A DNA stretch of 64,000 nt from contig CM049306.1 of NCBI GenBank assembly GCA_026874595.1, forward strand, positions 64,798,019-64,862,018, written 5' to 3'. The position numbers and the translations under genes were made by a program. Below are positions 12,223 to 21,410 of this stretch, one piece after another. The notes beneath the pieces were generated by a model, which worked only from the letters and a program-made list of their open reading frames with translations, was not told where the DNA came from and did not search any database. Source of the stretch: Sipunculus nudus. Its lineage: Eukaryota > Annelida > Sipuncula > Golfingiida > Sipunculidae. Positions within the stretch are counted from its first letter, which is position 1, and each line of letters begins with the position of its first letter.

Positions 12223-14421
12223 AACAAACTAGATGACCAGAGGTCACGCGCTTGCCGGAAATGACACTAAGTTAGACAGATGAACGAGCAGTGTCAAAGT
12301 GAAAGAAAATAATCCATAGTTTGTGAAGAAAGAACCAATATTAACAAAGTTCTAAAGAAAATAAGATTTTCATATATTTTGATCACCTTGACCTTGACCT
12401 TTGACTTATTTGAATAATAAACATAGGACTTCCAGATATCATCACAATATATGACAAGTGTAATTTACAAAACGATTCCTTCAAAACTGTGGCCAGTAGA
12501 ATGCTACATGTGAGACGCAAGAACCAGGAAGCAGGCGAAATTGAGGACAACTGACAAACAGGCAAACACACTGACCCAAGCTTGAGAACAGATGACTTAA
12601 TCATGTTATGAAGAAACCTAAGAGGAATATAATAAGCTATAATTTATGTAAATGAGGTTAATAGTTTTGGAGATATGGCCAAAAAATGACATGTTGTGCA
12701 AGTTTGAGTGCATCGCCCCCTAGCGGCCAATTCTGTAAAATGAAAAGTCGGTTTCGAGATATTAGTGTAAGACATAAGATGTAATAGTTTTAAAAGGATT
12801 CTTTCAAAACTGTGGCCTGTAGAATGCTATATGTGAGACGCAAGAACCGGCAAGCAAGCGAATTTGAGGACAACTGAGAAACAGACGGACACACAGACAA
12901 AGTGACTCAAGATTGAGACCAAATGAATACACCAGGTTTTTGGAAAGACCCAGAGGAAGAAAATAAGCTATAGTTTATGTAAATGATGTTTATAGTTTTG
13001 GAGATATGGCCAAAAAATGATATGTTGTGCAAGTTTGAGTGCACCGCCCCCTAGCGGCCAATTCTGGAAAATGAAAAATCGGTTTCGAGATATTAGTGTA
13101 AGACATAAGATGTAATAGTTTTAAAAGGATTCTTTCAAAACTGTGGCCTGTAGAATGCTATATGTGAGACGCAAGAACCGGCAAGCAAGCGAATTTGAGG
13201 ACAACTGAGAAACAGACGGACACACAGACAAAGTGACTCAAGATTGAAACCAAATGAAAACACCAGGTTTTTGGAAAGACCCAGAGGAAGAAAATAAGCT
13301 ATAGTTTATGTAAATGATGTTTATAGTTTTGGAGATATGGCCAAAAAATGATATGTTGTGCAAGTTTGAGTGCACCGCCCCCTAGCGGCCAATTCTGGAA
13401 AATGAAAAATTGGTTTCGAGATATTAGTGTAAGACATAAGATGTAATAGTTTTAAAAAGATTCTTTCAAAACTGTGTCCTGTAGAATGCTATATGTGAGA
13501 CGCAAGAACCGGCAAGCAAGCGGATTTGAGGACAACTGAGAAACAGACGGACACACAGACAAAGTGACACAAGATTGAGACCAGATGACTAAACGAGTTC
13601 ATGAAGAAGACTTAGAGGAAAAAAATAAACTATAGTTTTTGTAATTGAGGCTTATAATTTTGGAGATATTGCCAAAACATGATATGTTGGAGAGGTTTGC
13701 ACCCAGCGCCCCCTAGCGGCCGAATTAAAAAAATGAAAAATTGATTTCGAGATAATAGTGTAGGACTTAAGATATGTCAGTTTCAAAAAGATTCCTGCAA
13801 AACTGTGGCCTCCAGGGCAAGATTACTGAAATCTCGAAATATCTCGTTTGACGAGATATTATACGAGATATTGCGAGACTCTTAATAGAATCTTGTAGTA
13901 CTAGGTGAATGCTACCTGAAGCAAAAAAAAAGATCTCTGTAACTTTAAAACTGACAAATTTAGAAAAATATCAGCACTTTTCCCCAAAAATGCGTTACCA
14001 TGGTTACCGCAAATTGAGTCAGCTACACACAAGAAGACAGGCCTTGGAATGACGATTAAAATGAGCTACTGTTGAAGTAGATACGACCAATATTAACACA
14101 GATATGAACAAAAAACCGTTTTGTATACTTTTGATGACCTTGACCTTGACATTTGACCTATAATGCCCAAAAACAATAGGCCTCCAGGACTTTTGCTTGT
14201 CTACCAGCTGTATAAGTTTGAAAGCAATTGCTGGAAAATTGTGGCCTGTAGAGAGTACACAGACAGACAGACAGACAGACAAACAAACAAACAGACAAAC
14301 AGACATCCGCGACTGACCAACCTGCTTGCAGAAATCGAAGATTTCCGGCAAGCAACAAACAGACAAACAGACATCCGCGACTGACCAACCTGCTTGCAGA
14401 AATCGAAGATTTCCGGCAAGC
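12223..14421 (+). mobile_element. Complete alpha element, about 2.2 kb, non-autonomous
   Basis: The left end is AACAAACTAG (12223-12232). It is followed by hairpin TGACC-AGA-GGTCA (12234-12246) and GCTTGCCGGAAAT (12250-12262). The interior carries roughly 331-bp tandem units, an inverted AATATCTCGT/ACGAGATATT segment (about 13846-13868), a TTACCATGGTTACC palindrome and a TGACCTTGACC cluster. Two right-end hairpins start at 14324 and 14392. It lies head to tail with the preceding and following copies. The end design resembles Helentron/HINE asymmetric terminal inverted repeats. No Rep, helicase or other coding sequence is present. Confidence 0.75.
12540..13720 (+). repeat. 331-bp tandem units in alpha
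   Basis: CTCF-like starts at 12711, 13042, 13373 and 13704 are each 331 bp apart. Each unit also contains TTTCGAGATATTAGTGTAAG, CTGTGGCCTGTAGAATGCTA and an ACAGACGGACACACAGACAA-type run. The last unit changes into the non-repeated right half. Confidence 0.85.
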
Positions 14422-16154
14422 AACAAACTAGATGACCTGAGGTCACGCGCTTGCCGGAAATGATGTAAAGTTAGTCAGATGAACGAGCAGTGTCAAAGTG
14501 AAAGAAAATAATACATAGTTTGTGAAGAAAGGACCAATATTAACAAAGTTCTAAAGATAATAAGATTTTGATATATTTTGGTCACCTTGACCTTGACCTT
14601 TGACTTATTTGAATAATAAACATAGGACTTTCAGATATCATCACTATATATGGCAAGTGTAATTTACAAAACGATTCCTGCAAAACTGTGGCCAGTAGAA
14701 TGCTACATGTGAGACGCAAGAACCGGGAAGCAGGCGAAATTGAGGACAACTGACAAACAGACAAACATACTGACAAAATGACCCAAGATTGAGAACAGAT
14801 GACTTAATCATGTTATGAAGAAACCTCAGAGGAAGATAATAAGCTGTAGTTTATGTAAATGAGGTTTATAGTTTTGGAGATATGGCCAAAAAATGACATG
14901 TTGTGCAAGTTTGAGTGCATCGCCCCCTAGCGGCCAATTCTGTAAAATGAAAAGTCGGTTTCGAGATATTAGTGTAAGACATAAGATGTAATAGTTTTAA
15001 AAGGATTCTTTCAAAACTGTGGCCTGTAGAATGCTATATGTGAGACGCAAGAACCGGCAAGCAAGCGGATTTGAGGACAACTGAGAAACAGACGGACACA
15101 CAGACAAAGTGACTCAAGATTGAGACCAAATGAATACACCAGGTTTTTTGAAAGACCCAGAGGAAGAAAATAAGCTATAGTTTATGTAAATTAGGTTTAT
15201 AGTTTTGGAGATATGGCCAAAAAATGATATGTTGTGCAAGTTTGAGTGCACCGCCCCCTAGCGGCCAATTCTGGAAAATGAAAAATCCGTTTCGAGATAA
15301 TAGTGTAAGACATAAGATGTAATAGTTTGAAAAGGATTCTTTCAAAACTGTGTCCTGTAGAACGCTATATGTGAGACGCAAGAACCGGCAAGCAAGCGGA
15401 TTTGAGGACAACTGAGAAACAGACGGACACACTGACAAAGTGACTCAAGATTGAGTCGAAATGACTACTCCAGGATTCAGAAAGACTCAGAGGATGAAAA
15501 TAAGCTATAGTTTATGTAATTGAGGCTCACAGTTTTGGAGATATTGCCAAAACATGATATGTTGGAGAGGTTTGCACCCAGCGCCCCCTAGCGGCCGAAT
15601 TAAAAAAATGAAAAATTGATTTCGAGATAATAGTGTAGGACTTACGATATGTCAGTTTCAAAAAGATTCCTGCAAAACTGTAACCTCCAGGGCAAGATTA
15701 CTGAAATCTCGAAATATCTCGTTTGACGAGATATTATACGAGATATCGCGAGACTTTTAATAAAATCTTGCAGTACTTGTTAAATGCTACCTGATGCAAA
15801 AAACTAGACCTCTCTAGCTTTAAAAATGACAAAGTTAGAAAAATAAGACCCCAGATTTTCGAATATCATGATTTTTTCCCAAAAATTCGTAACCATGGTA
15901 ACGGCCAATTTGAAAGAGCTACACACCAGAAGAAAGGCCTGGGAATGACCTTTAAAATGAGCTATGTTTGAAGAAGATATCCCTAAAAGTAACAAAGATA
16001 TGAAGAAAAAACCGTTTTGTATACTTTTGATGACCTTGACCTTGACCTTTGACCTATATTGCCCAAAAACAATAGGCCTCCAGGACTTTTGCTTTTCTAC
16101 CAGCTGTATAAGTTTGAAAGCAATTGCTGGAAAATTGTGGCCTGTAGAGAGTAC

Positions 16155-16185
<31 letters not shown>

Positions 16186-16494
16186 AACAGACATCCGCGA
16201 CTGACCAACCTGCTTGCAGAAATCGAAGATTTCCGGCAAGCAACAAACAGACAAACAGACATCCGCGACTGACCAACCTGCTTGCAGAAATCGAAGATTT
16301 CCGGCAAGCAACAAACAGACATCCGCGACTGACCAACCTGCTTGCAGAAATCGAAGATTTCCGGCAAGCAACAAACAGACATCCGTGACTGACCAACCTG
16401 CTTGCAGAAATCGAAGATTTCCTGCAAGAAACAAACAGACATCCGCGACTGACCAACCTGCTTGCCGAAATCGAAGATTTCCGGCAAGCAACAA
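14422..16494 (+). mobile_element. Complete alpha element, about 2.07 kb, second in a head-to-tail pair
   Basis: The left end AACAAACTAG begins at 14421-14422, immediately after the preceding right-end hairpin. It is followed by hairpin TGACC-TGA-GGTCA (14433-14445) and GCTTGCCGGAAAT. Internal CTCF-like units start at 14918, 15249 and 15579. The right end is an array of five hairpins. It shares the block order of 12223-14421 with moderate divergence. Confidence 0.75.
16212..16494 (+). repeat. Five tandem alpha right-end hairpins, 60-bp period
   Basis: Hairpins begin at 16212, 16280, 16340, 16400 and 16460. The last four are spaced exactly 60 bp, separated by AACAAACAGACATCCGCGAC and GACCAACCT. 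In the copy at 16400 the 3' arm reads GATTTCCTGCAAG, whose T restores pairing with the A of GCTTGCAG. The array ends in (CAAA)n before unique sequence. Confidence 0.88.
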
Positions 16495-17037
16495 ACAAAC
16501 AAAAAATCAATGAGAGGCACGGTGCCTAATGGAAGTAATGCTGGACATTTTTCATTTTTCTGTAATTAATGACTGAGCGAGCAATGTTGATCTCTATCTC
16601 GTCTACATCTAAACAAGTAATGCCGTACGGTCAGAAAATATGTTTGTTTTAAAGGCAATTAATAAAATGAAATAATTTAACAAAGGCAGTTAAAAAGAAA
16701 CACAACCAAAAAAGACGGTCGCTAAAATTTTATGTGTTCTGATAGCTGTGGTTGCAAAACCCTGTCATGATCGCCACAGAACTATTAAAATGACGCAGTT
16801 CTTGTAATACCAAACATTTTATTTGAGGAGATTGTGCGTTACACATCGTCAGTTGCAGGTTCCATTTAATAGGCCCGCGTCACTTGCTTTATAAAGGCTA
16901 CTCACGGTGTGACCGTGACTGTAGCTGAAAAATTAAAACCAACGTAAGCGACCCAATGGCAGTGAACATTTTCCCGCCAAAATAGTCCTGAATGAAGTCA
17001 CATGGGGTGAACTTTTACTACGAACCTCTTATTGGCT
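16495..17037. other. Unique-looking sequence left of the Mutator-like insertion
   Basis: I see no open frame or repeat match here. It contains a CCAAT-type word (GACCCAATGG near 16950) and ends in the target site TTATTGGCT (17029-17037), itself an inverted CCAAT box. Read with 18427-18780, across the insertion, it may be promoter-like host DNA. Confidence 0.4.
17029..17037 (+). repeat. 9-bp target-site duplication, left copy
   Basis: TTATTGGCT here is repeated exactly at 18418-18426, flanking the terminal inverted repeats. Nine bases is the usual Mutator-like target duplication length. Confidence 0.9.
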
Positions 17038-18417
17038 GGGTCTATCTAAAACGCGGAGAATCCGCGGAGAGATGGAGAATTTGCGGAGAGTTTTTATATG
17101 CAATAATACTTTTCAATACACGTTAAAATTACTTAAAATCTCCAACTATATTACTCTTCACATATTAACGTATCTGTTAAGTTACCAAAATAATTAAAAA
17201 TCTGTACATTAATGTAAAATTCAACTCTCAGTTCTTCTCTTAAGATTTTATTTGTGCCATGCCAGAGACAACGAATATAGCATCAGGAGACTGTGGACTA
17301 TTTGTGATTGCAAATGCAGTTGATTTTCGTTTCAATCTAGAAATTAAACAAATTGAACATTTTAACAATGGATTGATGCAACAACACTTAGTTTCTTGTT
17401 ACGATTAAGGCATTTTCACACCATTTCCTCAAGCAAAACGTTCTCCTGGAACACCAAAACCTAACTAACCTAAATATAATGCAAATGTGACCATTGGGAT
17501 TGAATGTGAATGATGATTAGGAGATTTATTCGAAGACATGATTGGTTGTGAAAAAAAAGATGAAAAAATGTAATAAATCATTTCATTTTAAATGTGCATG
17601 TCTTTAAAATAACTAAAGCAATAAAAAAATGAAATGGTTTTGTGAAGATTGTACAAATAAGTTCATGCATGTATGTATGTGTACATTGTGCTATAGTTTT
17701 AATTTTTTTTAATTATTATACTCTGTATTGTTATGGCCAGAAAGCAGTGTGGTGTATTTTGTACAGAATAAGAAAAATAGAATTCTTTAACTGTGATTAC
17801 AATATATATTTACGATTTTCTCTTTTATTTTATTTAATCCTACTGCCAAGTTGATTCATTAGCTTAAAGGGGCAATCTTTTCTTTTGTGTATAAAGTGTG
17901 TAAAGTCGAATGTTTGTGTTTCACCTTTTATTTGTGCATGTAAATTGGGTCCATACACTTTAAATGGTGATAGTGTTTTTTTTTATCTATCAATAAATGT
18001 AGGTAAAATTATGATTTATTAATCATATTATATATATCGTTTAACATCTGTAAATTTGATACACGTGCATGGTTTTGTTATTGTTTGCACAATAAACTGT
18101 TCAAATATTAGGTGTTTTGCGTTTTCATCTAAAGATCTGTCAGTGTCAGCTGGTGATTCAGAAGGGTGTTAGATTTTGTGTAACGCATTCACTCGGCTGC
18201 GAGTCTACATTGTTAAGCATAAAATGCTTAATTATATACAGATTTTTAAAATTATTTCTTTCATTTATTAATGCGCAAATATGTTAAGAGTAATATGGTT
18301 GGGGGTTTTAAGTGATTTTAATGTGCATTTAAAAGTATCATTGAATATAAAAACTCTCCGCAAAGTCTCCGCGAATTCTCCATCTCTCCGCGGATTCTCC
18401 GTGTTTTAGACAGACCC
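17038..18417 (+). mobile_element. Mutator-like element, 1380 bp, with Ulp1 remnant
   Basis: The terminal inverted repeats begin GGGTCTATCTAAAACGCGGA on the left and GGGTCTGTCTAAAACACGGA on the right (reverse complement). They extend about 130 bases (17038 to about 17170 and about 18275 to 18417). They contain repeated CGGAGA words; the right arm has an extra CGCGGAGACTT. The element is flanked by the perfect 9-bp duplication TTATTGGCT. Long inverted repeats, a 9-bp target duplication and an internal Ulp1-type protease fragment together fit a deleted derivative of a ULP1-bearing Mutator-like element. No transposase domain remains. Confidence 0.85.
17248..17408 (+). pseudogene. Ulp1/C48 cysteine peptidase C-terminal fragment
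   Basis: The frame ending at the TAA at 17406-17408 contains SGDCGLFVIANAVD, the catalytic-Cys region of Ulp1-family (SUMO-protease-like) peptidases. The Cys codon is 17292-17294. The family usually has a Gln a few residues upstream (Q...DCG). Here a Gln-rich CQRQ stretch lies just upstream in another frame (17260-17271), implying a one-base frameshift around 17271. Only about 45 residues of the domain's end survive; the His and Asp regions are gone. Ulp1 domains are known partners of some Mutator-like transposases, which fits the surrounding element. It is non-functional as seen. Confidence 0.75.
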
Positions 18418-18426
18418 TTATTGGCT

Positions 18427-18780
18427 CTCTGGCTGTGACACCTGATCGCTCCGCCAATCACGAGAACGTCTGCGTGTTCCAGGCAGGTGTTTATGCAAAT
18501 CGACGTGTCACATGGTTTAAATGCCAACATTGGTCGGTTGGCAGTATGAATGTCAAGAGAACTTTCATTTAATGCAACAGCGATAAGCGTCAGCTTTATT
18601 TGTAATCAAATAAGAACCATTTCTAATTGCTCAATATTTTTATCGGCCTGTTTCACCAGAATAACAAAATTTGATGGCGGTTTCCCGGCGATTTTTCTTC
18701 TCTCGCGCACGAGTATAACGATCGTTCCACGTATATATAGGCACAACCTGACTAATTTTTAAGGCTCAAATTAAACGACC
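18427..18780 (+). promoter_or_regulatory. Promoter-like unique segment
   Basis: Visible words are a CCAAT box (CCGCCAATCACG near 18452), the POU octamer ATGCAAAT (18493-18500) and a TATA-like TATATATA (18732-18739). The octamer-TATA spacing of about 240 bp resembles distal element/TATA spacing of snRNA-type promoters. I do not recognise any RNA or protein downstream, so this is a weak call. Confidence 0.25.
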
Positions 18781-19012
18781 GGCAACGTCGGGTAATACTT
18801 TTCATTATGGAAATTAAGGGCATCTAAGAATGTAATAGAAGGGCTATTTTTGTACTACTTGAAGGCAGATTTTTATGGGCCCAGGCGCGCTTGCAGGAGT
18901 TCATACAAAAAAATATTAATTTGCAGATATGTCCAAAAAAAATTTCCAGCCGCAGCCAAAAAACTCTACCGGCCGGGTTAGCCCCAACAGAGAATTTTTT
19001 AAGGATGGCCTA
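18781..19012. other. No gene seen
   Basis: AT-rich sequence with a short GC patch (GGGCCCAGGCGCGC near 18877). It leads into the delta repeat at 19013. Confidence 0.4.
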
Positions 19013-19389
19013 AGCAGTAGTAGAATGATGAATAGGCTATTTGTTGAAGGATCTATAGTGTATGGAAGTCTGCAAGAATTCAATTTGACAGACATGATAT
19101 TATGATTTACTATGCTGATGAGGGGATTTATGAATTTGTTACTGTATGACACAATATCTCTTCAGTCTTGACAATGTACATTATTTTGATGCCCACTATG
19201 TCTACATATTACACAATATTGACATAATTTCTGGCATGTACATAGGTACCTATAGGACGAATAGTTACACAAAATATTAAAGTATGAATATATCTGATTC
19301 ATCTTGTTCTTGTTTACTGAGGCTGACTTTGAGATGGGGCTCAGAGAAGGGAACAGTAAGGGCAGCTATGAGGTGGATGTAGAGAGAAA

Positions 19390-19440
19390 AGGAGAGAGAG
19401 AGAGTGAGAGAAAGAGAGAAAAAGTGACAGAGAGAGGGGA
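19390..19440. repeat. GA-rich simple repeat
   Basis: A GAGAGA tract with interruptions, matched by a shorter one near 35230 in the paralogous copy. Confidence 0.85.
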
Positions 19441-20142
19441 TGGAGCATTCAACAGTACTTAAACATCTGGAAGGTTAAAATCTAAAATGTTATAAAAAGC
19501 AGATAAAGTCTGATCGGAAAAGGTAATCTTGGCCATGGTTGGTTGATATGATTGAAGATATTGTTGCAAATAATATTTTGAGATCTGACCATGTGTTTCT
19601 ATTGGTTACCTTTTTGATAAGCTGTTGACAGTTCAACAGTTTACAGATTTGTTAAATGAAATCCAATTATTTTAATAAACCTATTTTCTATTTTATCATA
19701 TGTATACAGTAGCCATAAAGTCCCCACTTAACAGGTGGAAGGATTGACAGGGGGAGGGGGTTATGATGGGAGTTAAAATGCCTCAGTCTTTCTGTATATA
19801 TTATCTTTAATTATTAAATTTTATGGAAAAGCAATAGAACTATTGTTCACAGTTCCAAAGAGCAAGGACTCTATGGGGTGGGGGAAGGGGATGGTGGGAG
19901 TTACAGCACCCTTGCATATTCATACAGGATATTAAATTGAATTCAAGTGCTTACAGAGAAAAATGTTTATTCATAATTATTAAATATTTAAGCAGGCAGA
20001 TAGGTGGAGAAAAAAAGCAAATCATTTTTATTCCCATTCTACTGAGCCAGGAAAATTAACAATATTTGCCTTTATTCCTTTTTTCAATACATCATTTTTC
20101 CAGGTTTAAAAATGTAACTTTACCTTTACAGTATAACATAGA

Positions 20143-21027
20143 CAGTAGAACGCCTGTATTACGGTCACCATCGGGACTGGATGAAAGGACACCAGGATAG
20201 GGGGGTTAAAATGTAACACAAAAACAATTTCAAGTTCAAATCTTTATTACAATCAATAAAATAAATGTATATACAGAGTATTAGTATATTTACTGTTGTC
20301 AATAAAAAAATAAAATATTTACAATCAGGTCAACCCTATTTATAACAATTACCGACAATATATAAAAATACAGTGTTTGTTATTAAATTACAGATTGTAT
20401 ATCCATAATATTTGTACAATTTTAATGTTTATTTTGCATTCATAATTATTCAAGTATGAGTAATTGTGCGATGTTTGCCGCACTGGTTTCGTTTGATGTA
20501 CGTGTTCACAAGGAGATTAAAGAAAGTTTAAAGATCCATAGTTTGCCTAATGTTTTTCTGTGGACATAATCATCGGAACCAGCTGGTTGTCATTCGTTAA
20601 TTAAATGACAAACACCCTGATTAAGATCCGGCTTGCAAGACTGATTCCCAAACATGCACGCAGGTGGGAACACATGCCTTACTATTGTGCATAGTACAAC
20701 GCTGGCTATGTGTCAAACAACTCAGTCACGGTAGAGTGGCTCTCATTAACAGACAGGAATATGTGAGAGCGGACACTTGTGTTATGATATTGTAGTCAAA
20801 AGTGGCTGCTTGATTTGTTGAGCCCATGTCACGGAGTCACTGCCCCTGACCGTAACTGAGGCCTGCTGGATCGAGAGACCTGGCCGTAATACGGAATAGA
20901 GGAGTGACCGTAATTGACAACAAAATGATAATGAAATATAACGGTCGAAAATTCGGGACCAGAAGATCTGACCGTTATAGACATATTGACCATTATTGAA
21001 GCGTGGCCGTTAGCAGGCATTCTACTG
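20143..21027 (+). mobile_element. Pogo/Tigger-like MITE, 885 bp
   Basis: It starts CAGTAGAACGCCTG and ends, in reverse complement, CAGTAGAATGCCTG. Subterminal words repeat ACGGTCAC, GGGACTGG and GGGACCAG, typical of pogo/Tigger-type ends. A TA follows the right end. The paralogous sequence near 35970 lacks it and runs straight through an AT tract, giving an empty site. No transposase remains inside. Confidence 0.75.
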
Positions 21028-21052
21028 TATATATATATATATATATATATAT
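21028..21052. repeat. (AT)n microsatellite
   Basis: An alternating AT run next to the pogo-like right end; the equivalent locus at 35972-36004 is longer. Confidence 0.95.
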
Positions 21053-21169
21053 ATGAATATTTCAGTTGATTCACATTTCTAAATTGCTTCAACATTCATA
21101 GCTAATTAATCTGGTTTATAGTACCTGTCAACAGAATGGGGTGCAGGGAGAATGGGAGGCTTAGGGGTG

Positions 21170-21410
21170 AGAGAGAAGGGGAGAGAAAGAGAGAGAGAGA
21201 GATAGAGAAACAGAGAGAGAAAGAGAGAGAGCAAGAGAGAGTGAGCTAGACTGTCATGGAGAGAGAGAGAGAGAGATTGAGCATGAGAGAGAGAGAGAGA
21301 GATAGAGAAACAGAGAGAGAAAGAGAGAGAGCAAGAGAGAGTGAGCTAGACTGTCATGGAGAAAGAAGGAGATTATGAGAGAGAGAGAGATATATACTGC
21401 CAGAGAGAGA
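21170..21410. repeat. GA microsatellite with a 101-bp internal duplication
   Basis: Long GAGAGA tracts. The segment GATAGAGAAACAGAGAGAGA through GCTAGACTGTCATGGAGA occurs twice (about 21200 and 21301). Copy 2 has a single version near 36140-36230. The minus-strand open frame of Leu/Ser runs is a shadow. Confidence 0.9.

Larger units (their letters stand above)
203..15596 (-). promoter_or_regulatory. Nineteen CTCF-motif-like sites, all in one orientation
   Basis: On the minus strand each reads close to the CTCF core CCACCAGGGGGCGC; on the plus strand it appears as CAGCGCCCCCTAGCGGCC or CCACGCCCCCTGGTGGCTA. Starts: 203, 531, 1325, 1653, 3075, 4433, 6549, 6880, 7618, 8884, 10150, 11416, 12711, 13042, 13373, 13704, 14918, 15249, 15579. 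The CTGGTGG variant in the 1266/1358-bp monomers is closest to the vertebrate consensus. The match is by eye; binding is inference. Confidence 0.5.

Noticed and set aside
16212-16494. CRISPR-like array (60-bp period, palindromic repeat)
   Set aside because: The spacers are identical simple repeats, there are no cas genes, the genome is eukaryotic, and the unit is the alpha right-end hairpin.
2134-16520. Many 60-240-codon open frames rich in VCLSVCLFVC or NKQTNRQTD
   Set aside because: They are translations of CAAA/CAGA tetranucleotide runs and terminal hairpins, recur at the repeat period on both strands, and have no domain.
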